A DNA stretch of 64,000 nt. Source: Micromonospora musae. Its GTDB lineage: Bacteria; Actinomycetota; Actinomycetes; Mycobacteriales; Micromonosporaceae. A program made the position numbers and the translations under genes. The notes below the pieces were generated by a model. It made no database searches and was not told the DNA's origin. It saw only the letters and a program-made list of their open reading frames with translations. Position 1 is the first letter of the stretch, and each line of letters starts with the position of its first letter. Location of the stretch: positions 186,001 to 250,000 of the forward strand of contig NZ_RAZT01000003.1 in assembly GCF_003626635.1 (NCBI RefSeq), read 5' to 3'. Below are positions 9,735 to 18,182 of the stretch, in pieces.

Positions 9735-10832
9735 ATGACGATCGCCGCGGTACGCACCCACCGGCTCACCGCCCCCTTACACACCCCGTTCGTCACCGCA
9801 CTGCGCCGGACGACCACGGTGGACACCCTGGTCGTCGAGGTGGTCGACACCGACGGCCGCACGGGGTTCGGCGAGGCGCCGCAGGTGTGGCAGGTGACCG
9901 GCGCGTCGATCGACGGCTCCGAGGCGTGCGTCCGGCAACTGCTCGGGCCGCTGCTCACCGGCCGCGACCCGGACCAGCTGGTGGCCCGCTGCACCGAGGT
10001 GCAGCGCGCGGTGGTCGGCAACGAGGCCGCCAAGATGGCCGTCGACGTCGCGCTGCACGACCTGGCCGCGCGGCGGCTCGGCGTACCCCTGGTGCGAATG
10101 CTCGGCGGCACCGCGCTGGTCGTGCCCACCGACGTCACGCTCGCCGCCGGCGAGGCCGCCGACCTGGCCGAGACCGCCGGCAAGCGGCACGCCGAGGGCT
10201 TCGACGTGCTCAAGCTCAAGGTCGGCACGGACGCCGCCGGTGACCTGGACCGCGTCCGGGCGGTACGCGCCGCGGTCGGCCCGGACGTGCGGATCCGGCT
10301 CGACGCGAACCAGGGCTGGACCCCCCGCGAGGCGGTCCGGGTGATCCGCGGCATCGAGGACGCCGGGCTCGACGTGGAGCTGGTCGAGCAGCCGGTGGTC
10401 CGCTGGGACCTCGACGGGCTGGCCTGGGTGAGCGACCGGGTGGACGTGCCGATCCTCGCCGACGAGTCGGTGTTCGGGGTGCGTGACCTGGTCGAGGTGA
10501 TCCGTCGCCGGGCCGCCGACCTGGTCAACGTCAAACTGGCCAAGTGCGGCGGCCTGCACCCCGCGCGCACCCTGCTCGAACTGGCCACCGCGCACGGCCT
10601 CGGCACCGTCGTCGGGTCCATGATGGAGAGCGAGGTGGGCATCGGCGCGGCCGCCAGCCTCGTCGCCGCGTACGGCACCACCGCCGTGCCCGACCTCGAC
10701 GCCGCCTGGTGGCTGGCCCGATCGCCGGTCCGCGGCGGACTCCGTTACGAGGGGGCGTCGGTCGTGTTGCCGGACGCGCCCGGCCTCGGCATCACCTCGG
10801 TGACTGAAGCAAAGGTGCAGGACGCCGGTTGA
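9735..10832 (+). CDS. L-Ala-D/L-Glu (dipeptide) epimerase, enolase superfamily
   Basis: 365-residue mandelate racemase/muconate-lactonising family enzyme. The active-site set of dipeptide epimerases is present: the KxK motif in LKLKVG, metal ligands in RLDANQGW, ELVEQPV and LADESVF, and the C-terminal lysine in NVKLAKCGG. These enzymes epimerise L-Ala-D-Glu from peptidoglycan turnover to L-Ala-L-Glu for peptidases. The next gene is a YkfC-type muropeptide endopeptidase, which supports this role, as in ykfB-ykfC of Bacillus subtilis. ATG at 9735 is preferred to GTG at 9726. A TATAGGGT sequence about 8 bases before the ATG suggests a leaderless transcript. Confidence 0.85.
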   Translation: MTIAAVRTHRLTAPLHTPFVTALRRTTTVDTLVVEVVDTDGRTGFGEAPQVWQVTGASIDGSEACVRQLLGPLLTGRDPDQLVARCTEVQRAVVGNEAAKMAVDVALHDLAARRLGVPLVRMLGGTALVVPTDVTLAAGEAADLAETAGKRHAEGFDVLKLKVGTDAAGDLDRVRAVRAAVGPDVRIRLDANQGWTPREAVRVIRGIEDAGLDVELVEQPVVRWDLDGLAWVSDRVDVPILADESVFGVRDLVEVIRRRAADLVNVKLAKCGGLHPARTLLELATAHGLGTVVGSMMESEVGIGAAASLVAAYGTTAVPDLDAAWWLARSPVRGGLRYEGASVVLPDAPGLGITSVTEAKVQDAG

Positions 10833-10884
10833 GCACTGGCGGTTTCTTTCATAAGGTCGCGAGGAACAACACGCACAACTGGGG

Positions 10885-11814
10885 GTGGACGTGGAGCTGC
10901 AACCGGGCCGCGAGGCCGTCGTCGGGGCGGCGGTCGCGACGCTCTGGACCGACCCCGAAGCGGTACGCCCCATCGACCGGCCCGCCCTCGCCACCCGCAC
11001 CGACATCCCCGCCTGGATCAGCGGGATGGACAGCGACCAGCAGGTCGGCGACTGCGTACTGAGCCAACTGCTGCTCGGCGAACGGGTCCTCGTCACCGAA
11101 CTCCGACCGGACGGCTGGGCGCACGTCGTCGCCGTCGAACAACCCGCCGCCAAGCTCGACCCGCGCGGCTACCCCGGCTGGCTCCCCGCCGACCAGCTCG
11201 TCCCCGCCGAGGAGACCGTCCCCGCCGACGTCGCGCCGCTGGTGCTGGACGCGAGCGTCAGCGCGCTGCGAGCGACCCCCGACGGCCCGGTGGTGCTGCC
11301 CGGGCTGATCCTCGGCACCCGGCTCGCCGCGGCCGGGCCGGCGCGCGACGGCTGGCGGCCGGTGCACGCCCCCGGCCACGCCGAGCCGCTCTGGCTGCCC
11401 GAGTCGCACCTCGCGGAGCCGTCGGCCACCCCACCGACCGCCGCCGAGGTGCTCGCCGTCGCGCAACGCCTGCTCGACGTCGTCTACGTCTGGGGCGGCG
11501 TCACCGCGTACGGCATCGACTGCTCGGGCCTGGTACACCTGGCCTGGCGCCGGTTCGGGGTGCAGCTGCCCCGCGACGCCGACGACCAGGCGGCCGCCAC
11601 CGTCCCCCTGACGCTCGGCGACGAACGCCCCGGTGACCTCTACTTCTTCGCCCGCCCCGGACGCAAGATCCACCACATCGGCATCGTCACCGCCGAGCCG
11701 GGCTCGGCCGGCGACCGGCGCATGCTGCACGCCTGTTACCGGCGGCGGCGGGTGCTGGAGGAGGCGCTGCCGGCCGAGCGGGTCGCCACCCTGGTCGGCG
11801 CCCACCGGGTCTGA
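10885..11814 (+). CDS. NlpC/P60 endopeptidase with SH3-like domains (YkfC-type)
   Basis: 309-residue cysteine peptidase. Residues 1-170 are two SH3b-like modules. The C-terminal NlpC/P60 domain has Cys in YGIDCSGLVHL, His in RKIHHIGIV and a third polar residue near MLHACYR. No signal peptide is visible, so it likely acts in the cytoplasm on imported muropeptides, cutting gamma-D-Glu-diamino-acid bonds as YkfC does. GTG at 10885 follows gggggt. It lies 52 bp after the dipeptide epimerase and the pair reads as one transcription unit, ended by the hairpin at 11823. Confidence 0.85.
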   Translation: MDVELQPGREAVVGAAVATLWTDPEAVRPIDRPALATRTDIPAWISGMDSDQQVGDCVLSQLLLGERVLVTELRPDGWAHVVAVEQPAAKLDPRGYPGWLPADQLVPAEETVPADVAPLVLDASVSALRATPDGPVVLPGLILGTRLAAAGPARDGWRPVHAPGHAEPLWLPESHLAEPSATPPTAAEVLAVAQRLLDVVYVWGGVTAYGIDCSGLVHLAWRRFGVQLPRDADDQAAATVPLTLGDERPGDLYFFARPGRKIHHIGIVTAEPGSAGDRRMLHACYRRRRVLEEALPAERVATLVGAHRV

Positions 11815-11822
11815 CCGCCCAG

Positions 11823-11872
11823 GTACGCGAAGCAGGGGTGGCTCGTCGACGAGCCACCCCTCCTTCGCGTAC
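11823..11872. terminator. Strong bidirectional hairpin
   Basis: Arms gtacgcgaag-c-aggggtggctcgt and their complement form a 24-position stem with one C:C mismatch around a two-base centre. It lies between the convergent YkfC-like and TerC genes. There is no T-tract, as is common for actinobacterial terminators. Confidence 0.9.
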
Positions 11873-11935
11873 GTGTCACGCCGCCGGCCCGGGCGCGGCG
11901 GCCTCGACGTGCCGCCGCGCGCCCGGGCCGTGGGA

Positions 11936-12934
11936 TCAGCTGCGCGCCTCGGCCAGCGCTCGGCGCCGGTCCCGGGCCGACTTGACCAGGCTGGCCGCCG
12001 TGGCCGCCAGCAACGTGCCGATGATCACCAGCAGCGAGAGCCAGATCGGGATGTGCGGCGCCCAGCCCACGTGCTCGCCACCGTTGACGAACGGCAGGTT
12101 GTTGTCGGCGAGCGCCTCCAGCACCAGCTTGACGCCGATGAAGCCGAGCACCACCGCCAGGCCGTAGCTGAGGTAGATCAGCCGGTCCAGCAGCCCGCCC
12201 AGCAGGAAGTAGAGCTGACGCAGGCCCATCAGGGCGAAGACGTTGGCGGTGAAAACCAGGTACGGCTCCTGGGTGATCCCGAAGATCGCCGGGATCGAGT
12301 CCAGCGCGAAGATCAGGTCGGTGGTGCCGATGGCGATCATCACGATCAGCAGCGGGGTGAAGAGCCGCTTACCGTTCTCGTGCGTGACGAGCCGGCCACC
12401 CTCGTACGAGCGCGACAGCGGCAGCGCCCGGCGACTCCACCGGATCAGCACGTTCTCGGAGAACTCGTCCTCGTCCGGCTCGCCCTGCCGGGCCAGGTTG
12501 ATCGCCGTGTAGATGAGGAACGCGCCGAAGATGTAGAAGACCCAGGAGAACTGGGAGATCAACGCCGCACCGGCGGCGATGAACCCGCCGCGCATGATCA
12601 GCGCCAGCACGATGCCGATGAGCAGCACCTTCTGCTGATACTGCCGGGGCACCGCGAACCGGGCCATGATGATCACGAAGACGAAGAGGTTGTCGACCGA
12701 GAGGCTGTACTCGGTCAGCCAGCCCGTGTAGAACTGGCCGGCCGCGCTCCCGCCGGCCGTCAACCAGACACCCGCCCCGAAGAGCAGGGCGAGACCGACG
12801 TAGAAGCCGACCCAGAGGCTCGACTCCCGCACGCTCGGTTCGTGCGGCCGCCGCCCGATGATGAGCAGGTCGACCGCGAGGACCGCGATCAGAGCGACGA
12901 GCGTGACCGCCCACACCAGCCCGGACACATCCAA
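11936..12934 (-). CDS. TerC/Alx-family integral membrane protein
   Basis: 332-residue polytopic protein of the TerC family, members of which export manganese or other metals (MeeF/MeeY, Alx). The conserved acidic motifs are present: TEYSLSVDNLFVFVII in the first half and FALDSIPAIFGIT in the second, with about eight membrane segments and a central cytoplasmic loop. The start is TTG at 12934 with ggagg nine bases upstream; an ATG slightly upstream is out of frame. The long leader contains a candidate yybP-ykoY manganese riboswitch, which fits Mn-induced export. Confidence 0.92.
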   Translation of the reverse strand: MDVSGLVWAVTLVALIAVLAVDLLIIGRRPHEPSVRESSLWVGFYVGLALLFGAGVWLTAGGSAAGQFYTGWLTEYSLSVDNLFVFVIIMARFAVPRQYQQKVLLIGIVLALIMRGGFIAAGAALISQFSWVFYIFGAFLIYTAINLARQGEPDEDEFSENVLIRWSRRALPLSRSYEGGRLVTHENGKRLFTPLLIVMIAIGTTDLIFALDSIPAIFGITQEPYLVFTANVFALMGLRQLYFLLGGLLDRLIYLSYGLAVVLGFIGVKLVLEALADNNLPFVNGGEHVGWAPHIPIWLSLLVIIGTLLAATAASLVKSARDRRRALAEARS

Positions 12935-13011
12935 CGTTCATTCCTCCGGCAGACACGCGGCAACGGGCACACCGTACGCCTGGTGGGGGCGCGGCGTGCC
13001 GGCGATGCTCG

Positions 13012-13143
13012 CTGTGGTGACTGTCGGAGGTCTCTTCCGTCACCGCGGGTGGCGGCGACCGACGGGGCCGGGTCGCGCCACCTGGGTGGTCGACCGTGCT
13101 GACGACTCCGCCGCGGGGGAATACTCCCCTCCTCGATCACCAT
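13012..13143 (-). ncRNA. Candidate yybP-ykoY manganese riboswitch
   Basis: Read on the minus strand, the terC leader has a closing stem (ggtgatcgaggagg with cctccgacagtcacc). It then shows the family's conserved loop GGGGAGTATTCCCC (13116-13129), GTCGTCAGCAC (13096-13106) and an ACCTCC segment before the 3' strand of the stem. TerC/Alx genes are a classic target of this Mn2+ sensor. Recognition is by eye from the conserved loop, the closing stem and the gene context; boundaries are approximate. Confidence 0.7.
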
Positions 13144-13243
13144 TGTGGCGCACCGGGTCCGCTGATCGCACGTCGGGCGGCGGTGGCGTCAGCCACCCCG
13201 ACCCGGTGCCGGACTTCGACCTGCTCCCGCCCTGCCGGATGCG

Positions 13244-13328
13244 ACCGGTGATCGACTCGGGTTCCGTGAAGTCGGGGCATCACGCGGCCGGGACACCCCG
13301 ACATCACGGAAACCGAGCGAATCACCGG
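13244..13328. repeat. Large extragenic inverted repeat, 33-bp arms
   Basis: Positions 13244-13276 and 13296-13328 pair at 28 of 33 positions around a 19-base loop. The core reads ttccgtgaagtcgggg. It occupies the roughly 380-bp non-coding gap between the terC leader and nadR, where I see no gene. A weaker relative of its inner part lies at 23505-23535. It is probably a dispersed palindromic element of this lineage. Confidence 0.8.
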
Positions 13329-13527
13329 CACGCCTGCGGCCATTCGCGTGACCTAACCGCACAGCCGTGGTTGATCCGGACAGACCTGCCGGACCGGATG
13401 GCCGGGGCCGATCCGGTCCGGCAGAGGGCGGTCCGCTCGCGCCCGCCGAGACGGGAAGCGCCGGCTGACGGGACGATCGGGCGACGCGAGCGCCGCCACA
13501 CCGCCTACGGCATCCTAGGAGGCTGGG

Positions 13528-14619
13528 TCATGCCTGTGGCACCAGCGGATCGGCCAGGCCCCAACCGGCGGAGAGCAGCGCGTCGCAGGCGGCCACCGCC
13601 CGCGCCAACCGCTCCTCGTGCGAGCCGGTCAACTCCACCACCGGCACACCGCAGCCGGCCAGCTCGGCCCGGAACCGGTCGGTCATCCAGGCCCGCAGGT
13701 GCTCACCGTCGCGCAGGCCGTCGTCGGTGAACGGCACGTCCCGGTGATCGGTGAGCAGATACAGCGCGGGTCGCCGGGCGGCCGCCCGGACCGCCGCCGA
13801 GGCCGAGCCCAGGTAACGCTCCTCCCAGACCGCGGTGGCCCGGGCGTCGGTGTCGCAGATCAGCAGCGGGCCGCCGGACCGGGCCGCCGCGTCCTCAGCC
13901 GCCTGCTGCGCCCGCACCACCTCCAGGAAGTCGTCCCGGTCCCAGGTGACGTCGAAGACGGTCGCCTCCGGCCGCCGCTCGCGCAGCCGCGCCAGCTTGC
14001 GGGCGGTCAACTCCCGGCCGTACTCCGGCACCCAGGCCGTGCCGTAGTGGGCCCCGAGAGCGGCGGCCATGGTGGTGGTGCCGGTCGACTCCGCGCCGAC
14101 CACCACCACCCGCCGCACGAACCAGGCCCGCACCGGCGGGGCCAGCCACCGCCAGTTCGCCACCGGGTCCGCCCGCACGGCGGTCCCGGACACCGGCAGG
14201 TCGCGCCGGCCCGGATCCACGGTCACCGGCACCGCGTCGAAACGCCGCGCCAACTCGACGCCGTACGCCTCGGACGAGAAGACCGCGTCCACCGGACGGT
14301 CGCCGACGGCCTCGCGGAAGACCGCGCAGTGCGCCTCCCACGCCGCCGGATCGGCGTAGTCCACCGGATGGTCGTCGTACCGCCCGACGAACCGGACCCA
14401 GGGCGTACCGGCGTGCACCTCCCGCAACCAGTCCAGCCGATCGGCGAGCGGGATCGACTCCCGCCGGGACGGCGCGACCACCACGGTGACCGCCGCGCAG
14501 CGAGCCGCCGCCGCCCCGATCAGCGCGTGATGGCCCGCGTGCGGCGGATAGAACTTGCCCACCACCATGCCGTGGCGGAACTCCGCCCCCGGCCCGTGAG
14601 CGGTCGCCGTGCCGGTCAC
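13528..14619 (-). CDS. nadR: NadR-type bifunctional NMN adenylyltransferase/nicotinamide riboside kinase
   Basis: 363-residue cytoplasmic enzyme. It phosphorylates nicotinamide riboside taken up by PnuC and adenylates NMN to NAD+. The N-terminal adenylyltransferase has the nucleotidyl-transfer motif GKFYPPHAGHH and ends near VSGTAVRADP. The kinase domain follows with a P-loop-like GAESTGTTT, in which the Walker A lysine position is Thr. There is no N-terminal helix-turn-helix, so it is not the enterobacterial repressor form. GTG at 14619 is chosen because it overlaps the pnuC stop by 4 bp (translational coupling). ATG at 14568, directly before the first motif, is the alternative. Confidence 0.88.
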   Translation of the reverse strand: MTGTATAHGPGAEFRHGMVVGKFYPPHAGHHALIGAAAARCAAVTVVVAPSRRESIPLADRLDWLREVHAGTPWVRFVGRYDDHPVDYADPAAWEAHCAVFREAVGDRPVDAVFSSEAYGVELARRFDAVPVTVDPGRRDLPVSGTAVRADPVANWRWLAPPVRAWFVRRVVVVGAESTGTTTMAAALGAHYGTAWVPEYGRELTARKLARLRERRPEATVFDVTWDRDDFLEVVRAQQAAEDAAARSGGPLLICDTDARATAVWEERYLGSASAAVRAAARRPALYLLTDHRDVPFTDDGLRDGEHLRAWMTDRFRAELAGCGVPVVELTGSHEERLARAVAACDALLSAGWGLADPLVPQA

Positions 14620-15293
14620 CGGCCGAGGCGGGCCGCGCCGCCGGTCACCCGCTCGGCGGCGTCCGGCGCCTGCGACGGTGTCGCCGCGTCCCCGCGCAGG
14701 TCCGCGCGCCACGCCCGCAGCCCGACCACGCAGAGGGCGAGGAAGACCAGGTAGAGCGCGGAGGTCAGGTAGAGCCCCTTGTAGGCGTACAACGGGATGT
14801 AGATCAGATCGGCGGCGATCCAGAGCCACCAGCTCTCCACCCGCTTGCGGGTCTGCCCGTAGGTGGCCAGCAACGACAGGGCCGTGGTCAGCGCGTCGGG
14901 CAGCGGCACGGTGGAGTCGGTGGCCCGGTCCAGCAGGAGCCAGAGTCCGCCGGTGAGCAGCAGACCGGCGGCGGCCAGGGCCAGCCACTCCGACCGCCCG
15001 GTGCGGCTGACCGCGAGCCGGCTGCGCTGCTCGCCGCCGAAGAGCCAGTGCCACCAGCCGTAGAGGCCGAGTCCTACGTAGACGATCTGGAGCCCGGCGT
15101 CCGCGTACAGGCCGGCCGTCCAGAACAGCAGCATGAGCAGCAGCACGTTCGCGAGGCCCACCGGCCAGTTCGCGATGCGCTGGCGGGCCACCAGCCAGAC
15201 GTTGACCACGCCGGTGGCGAAGCCCAGCAGCTCGGCCCAGGTGGTGGCGGTGCCGGCCACGGAGAACGCCGCGCCGGTGAGCCAGTCGATCAT
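14616..15293 (-). CDS. pnuC: Nicotinamide riboside transporter PnuC
   Basis: 225-residue membrane facilitator for nicotinamide riboside, kept unidirectional by NadR phosphorylation. It shows the family's seven membrane segments with substrate-contact regions NWPVGLANVLL, YGWWHW and SWWLWIAADLIYIPLYAYKGLYL. ATG at 15293 has ggagg seven bases upstream; the open frame upstream is spurious. It is the first gene of the pnuC-nadR operon, with a 4-bp overlap into nadR. No NAD-linked riboswitch or NrtR gene is visible nearby. Confidence 0.92.
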   Translation of the reverse strand: MIDWLTGAAFSVAGTATTWAELLGFATGVVNVWLVARQRIANWPVGLANVLLLMLLFWTAGLYADAGLQIVYVGLGLYGWWHWLFGGEQRSRLAVSRTGRSEWLALAAAGLLLTGGLWLLLDRATDSTVPLPDALTTALSLLATYGQTRKRVESWWLWIAADLIYIPLYAYKGLYLTSALYLVFLALCVVGLRAWRADLRGDAATPSQAPDAAERVTGGAARLGR

Positions 15294-15385
15294 TCGTGTT
15301 CCTCCCGTCGGCCACCCTATGGCCGACTCCGCCCTGTGGACAGACCCCGTTCCGGCCGCCGACGGCGGCGTGGCAGGCTGTCGGC

Positions 15386-15679
15386 ATGGTGCTCGAGGTC
15401 GCGCTGATCGACGTACTGCCCGGACACGAGGACGCGTTCGCCGCCGCGTACGCCCAGGGGCGTCCGGTGCTGGCCAGCACACCCGGCTGCCGGTCGGTGC
15501 GGATGACCCGGGGAATCGAGTCCCCGTCCCGCTTCGTGCTGCTCGTCGAGTGGGACACGGTCGAGGCGCACGACGAGAACTTCCGCGGCACCGAGCGGTT
15601 CACCCAGTGGCGGGCGCTGATCGGGCCGCACTTCGCCGGCCCGCCCGTGGTCGAGCACTACACCGACGTCACGGTCTGA
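15386..15679 (+). CDS. Antibiotic biosynthesis monooxygenase-fold (ABM) protein
   Basis: 97-residue ferredoxin-like alpha/beta-barrel protein of the ABM group (heme-degrading and quinol monooxygenase relatives). The pattern is typical: beta strand VLEVALIDVLPG, helix HEDAFAAAYAQ, STPGCRSVRMTRGIESPSRF, VEWDTVEAHDE, then FRGTERFTQWRALIGPHFAGP. Catalysis cannot be read from sequence in this family. ATG at 15386 is used. It is divergent from pnuC with 92 bp between starts. Confidence 0.75.
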   Translation: MVLEVALIDVLPGHEDAFAAAYAQGRPVLASTPGCRSVRMTRGIESPSRFVLLVEWDTVEAHDENFRGTERFTQWRALIGPHFAGPPVVEHYTDVTV

Positions 15680-15828
15680 CGGCGCGACCGGCCCGAGTCG
15701 CGCTGTCGTACCCCTGTCCTATGGTGCGGACGCACGCGCGGGTCACCGGTCCCGACGGGCTCGGGGGCGCCGGGCCCGGTGCTCGCGCGTCCTCCTCCGC
15801 CCGGTCTCCGAGGGCGAGCGCCCCGCCC

Positions 15829-16689
15829 TCAGCCGTCGACGCCGCGTGCCAGCACCGCCACCGTCTCCTCCGCCGGAAGCGCGACGCCGAGCAGCGCCTC
15901 GGTGATCCGCTCGTACCGGTCGACGTCGGCGACCGTGGCCAGCCGGACGTCGGTGGTCAACGTCTCCAGCATCACGGTGCGCGGGTCGGCCGGGTCGGGG
16001 AACGCGTAGCAGGAGTACGGCGTCAGCGGATGCAGGCCGCTCAGCGCCGTCGCCCCCCGGGGCAGCAGCCGCAGGGTGACGTTCGGCAGATCGGCGAGCG
16101 TGACCAGATTGCGCAGCTGCTCCCGCCAGACCTCGACCGGGATCTCCTCCGGGTCGCAGGCGGCCTCGGCCAGGAGCGCCGTGTACCGGGGCGGGTCCGC
16201 CCGGCGCAGCACCTCCTGCCGGACCGCCCGGGCGCGTACCTCGGCCTCCACGTCGTGCTCCGGATCGAGCGCGACGGCCGGGGCGAGCCGCAGCCGGGCG
16301 TACGCCGGGGTCTGCAGCAGCCCCGGCACGACGGCCGGCTGGTACTCGACGATGCGCGCCGCGCCCGCCTCCAGCTCGGCGTAGGTGCGCTGCCGCTCCC
16401 CCATCTCGGCCAGCGTCTTCCACCAGCCCCGGCCGGTGGCCGCGTCGCGGGCGATGACGATGAGCTGGTCCCGCAGCGGCCCCGGCACCTCGTAGACGTC
16501 GAGCAGGTCGAGCACGTCGGCCAGGTCCGGACGGCTCTGGCCCAGCTCGATGCGGGACAGCTTCGACGTCGAGGCCCACCCCAGCCGGTCACAGACCTGC
16601 TCCAGGGTCAGCGCCTCACGGCGACGTAGTTGACGCAGCTCGGCACCGAGCCGCACACGGCGAATGACAGGACTCGTTGGCAGCGGCAT
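15829..16689 (-). CDS. XRE-family HTH regulator with DUF5753 domain
   Basis: 286 residues. The N-terminal HTH_31/XRE domain (about 10-70, LRQLRRREALTLEQVCDRLG and SKLSRIELGQ) is followed by the DUF5753 sensor domain (EYQPAVVPGLLQTPAYAR, then LRNLVTLADLPNVTLRLLP). This architecture is expanded in Streptomyces and Micromonospora, often beside a small DUF397 gene. No DUF397 neighbour is evident here. ATG at 16689 has gaggg upstream. The target is unknown. Confidence 0.92.
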   Translation of the reverse strand: MPLPTSPVIRRVRLGAELRQLRRREALTLEQVCDRLGWASTSKLSRIELGQSRPDLADVLDLLDVYEVPGPLRDQLIVIARDAATGRGWWKTLAEMGERQRTYAELEAGAARIVEYQPAVVPGLLQTPAYARLRLAPAVALDPEHDVEAEVRARAVRQEVLRRADPPRYTALLAEAACDPEEIPVEVWREQLRNLVTLADLPNVTLRLLPRGATALSGLHPLTPYSCYAFPDPADPRTVMLETLTTDVRLATVADVDRYERITEALLGVALPAEETVAVLARGVDG

Positions 16690-16889
16690 TCCCGGCCCTC
16701 CCCACCGAGGGAGAGTACGCAGGACGATCACGCAGCGCAATACCTTGCTCGCGGAACGCAACCACCATTGTGCACGTGAGCAGGAGGAGGGAAGGTGCGA
16801 CGTCCCACCGGACACGCGGCGACAGCGGGCGACGCCGGCCCGTGGGCCGGCGTACCCGCCACGGCGGCCGGCCGGCCCGCCCGTCGTCC

Positions 16890-17258
16890 TCAGGCGCGGT
16901 AGGTGCCGAAGCTCCACATGTTGCCGACGAGATCGCGGGCCGCGTAGTCCCGTGATCCGTAGTCGGTGTCGAACGGTTCCCGGACGATCTCGGCCCCCGC
17001 CGCCCGGGCCCGTACGCAGTGCGCGTCGACGTCGTCGATCGCGACGTACACCGCCCAGTCGTCCTCGGCCGGCCGAGGCCGGGAGTCGGCCCGACCACCG
17101 ATCATGATCATGCCGGTGTCCAGGGTGAGTTCCGCGTGGGCCACGCTGCCGTCCGGCGCCTCGTGCACGGCGTGCACGCCGAAGCCGAAGGCGGCGCAGA
17201 GCCAGTCGATGGCGGCGCGGGGGTCGGGGTAGCGGAGAACGGGATACACGGTACGCAT
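16890..17258 (-). CDS. VOC/glyoxalase-fold protein
   Basis: 122-residue vicinal-oxygen-chelate protein with paired beta-alpha-beta-beta-beta modules (VYPVLRYPDPRAAIDWLCAA, VHAVHEAPDGSVAHAELTL, DVDAHCVRARAAGAEIV, GSRDYAARDLVGNMWSFGTY). This subgroup is usually annotated as glyoxalase/bleomycin-resistance-like or PhnB-like, with no proven reaction. ATG at 17258 is used. It is 50 bp downstream of the AraC regulator on the same strand and is a likely co-transcribed partner. Confidence 0.8.
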   Translation of the reverse strand: MRTVYPVLRYPDPRAAIDWLCAAFGFGVHAVHEAPDGSVAHAELTLDTGMIMIGGRADSRPRPAEDDWAVYVAIDDVDAHCVRARAAGAEIVREPFDTDYGSRDYAARDLVGNMWSFGTYRA

Positions 17259-17308
17259 GTCGCCGAGTCTGCCGACCGGGCAGTCGCGGGGATTGGACGA
17301 ATGTGACC

Positions 17309-18166
17309 TCAACCGGTCGCCGTGGTCGACTGCCCGGCCAGCAGCACCGCCGGCGTGTCACCGGCGAACTCCCGGAAATCACGAATCAGGTGCGACTGGT
17401 CGTAGTACCCGTACCGGGCGGCGACGTCGGCACCACCGCCGACCGGCCCGCGCCCGGGGTCCGGCGCGACGGACAGCAGCGGGCCGGCCAGCGCCGCGTA
17501 CGCCCGCTGGAAACGCAGCAGCCGCGCCGTGATCTTCGGGGGCAGACCGACCTCGTGCCGGAACCGTGCGGCGAGGTGCCGCCGGCTCCACCCCAGCTCG
17601 TCGGCGAGCAGCCCGATACCGACCCGACCGCCGCTACCGGTGAGCTGCTGCCAGGCCCAGGCGATCCTCGGGTCGGCCGGCACCGAGGCGGCCAGCCGGG
17701 CGGCGAAGGCCGCATCCAGCAGCGCGAACCGCTGCGTCCAGACCGACGTCTCCGCGAGCCGCTGCCGGAGCCGCTCCAGCCAGCCGCCGGGCAGCCGCGT
17801 CACGTCCACCGCCCGGTTCGCCAGCTCGACCATGGGCAGGCCGAGGATCCGGCGGGCGGTCAACGGCGCCAGCAGCACCTGGACGCCCTCCCCCACCCCG
17901 ACCGTCTCGGTGCGGCACCACCTGTCGAACGTGCCGGCCACGAAGGTGTCCACCCCGTACGCGCTGCGCTCCCCGCTGCGCGGGTCGATCACGTCGAGCG
18001 GGGCGCCCCAGCCGAGGATGAGCACCACGAAGGCCCCGGCCGCCTCGCGGCGCACCAACGGCAGGTCCGCCCGCTCCCGATAGCCGATGTACCTGTCGAC
18101 GTACGGGCGCAGCCGGCCCTGGGGCAGCCCGAGGACCACCCCGTCGGCCGGCCCGCCCGTCGTCAT
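17309..18166 (-). CDS. AraC-family transcriptional regulator
   Basis: 285 residues. The C-terminal AraC DNA-binding domain has two helix-turn-helices: LADELGWSRRHLAARFRHEVG and VAARYGYYDQSHLIRDFREFAG. The N-terminal portion is the all-beta sensor type of DUF6597-like AraC proteins (LRPYVDRYIGYRE). It follows uvrB by 16 bp on the same strand and precedes the VOC gene, so read-through from uvrB is possible. The effector is unknown. Confidence 0.88.
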   Translation of the reverse strand: MTTGGPADGVVLGLPQGRLRPYVDRYIGYRERADLPLVRREAAGAFVVLILGWGAPLDVIDPRSGERSAYGVDTFVAGTFDRWCRTETVGVGEGVQVLLAPLTARRILGLPMVELANRAVDVTRLPGGWLERLRQRLAETSVWTQRFALLDAAFAARLAASVPADPRIAWAWQQLTGSGGRVGIGLLADELGWSRRHLAARFRHEVGLPPKITARLLRFQRAYAALAGPLLSVAPDPGRGPVGGGADVAARYGYYDQSHLIRDFREFAGDTPAVLLAGQSTTATG

Positions 18167-18182
18167 CGACCGGAGCCGCCGC

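Noticed and set aside
12858..13730. 290-codon plus-strand frame across the terC leader and intergenic palindrome
   Set aside because: It crosses the riboswitch and inverted repeat and has no recognisable protein features.
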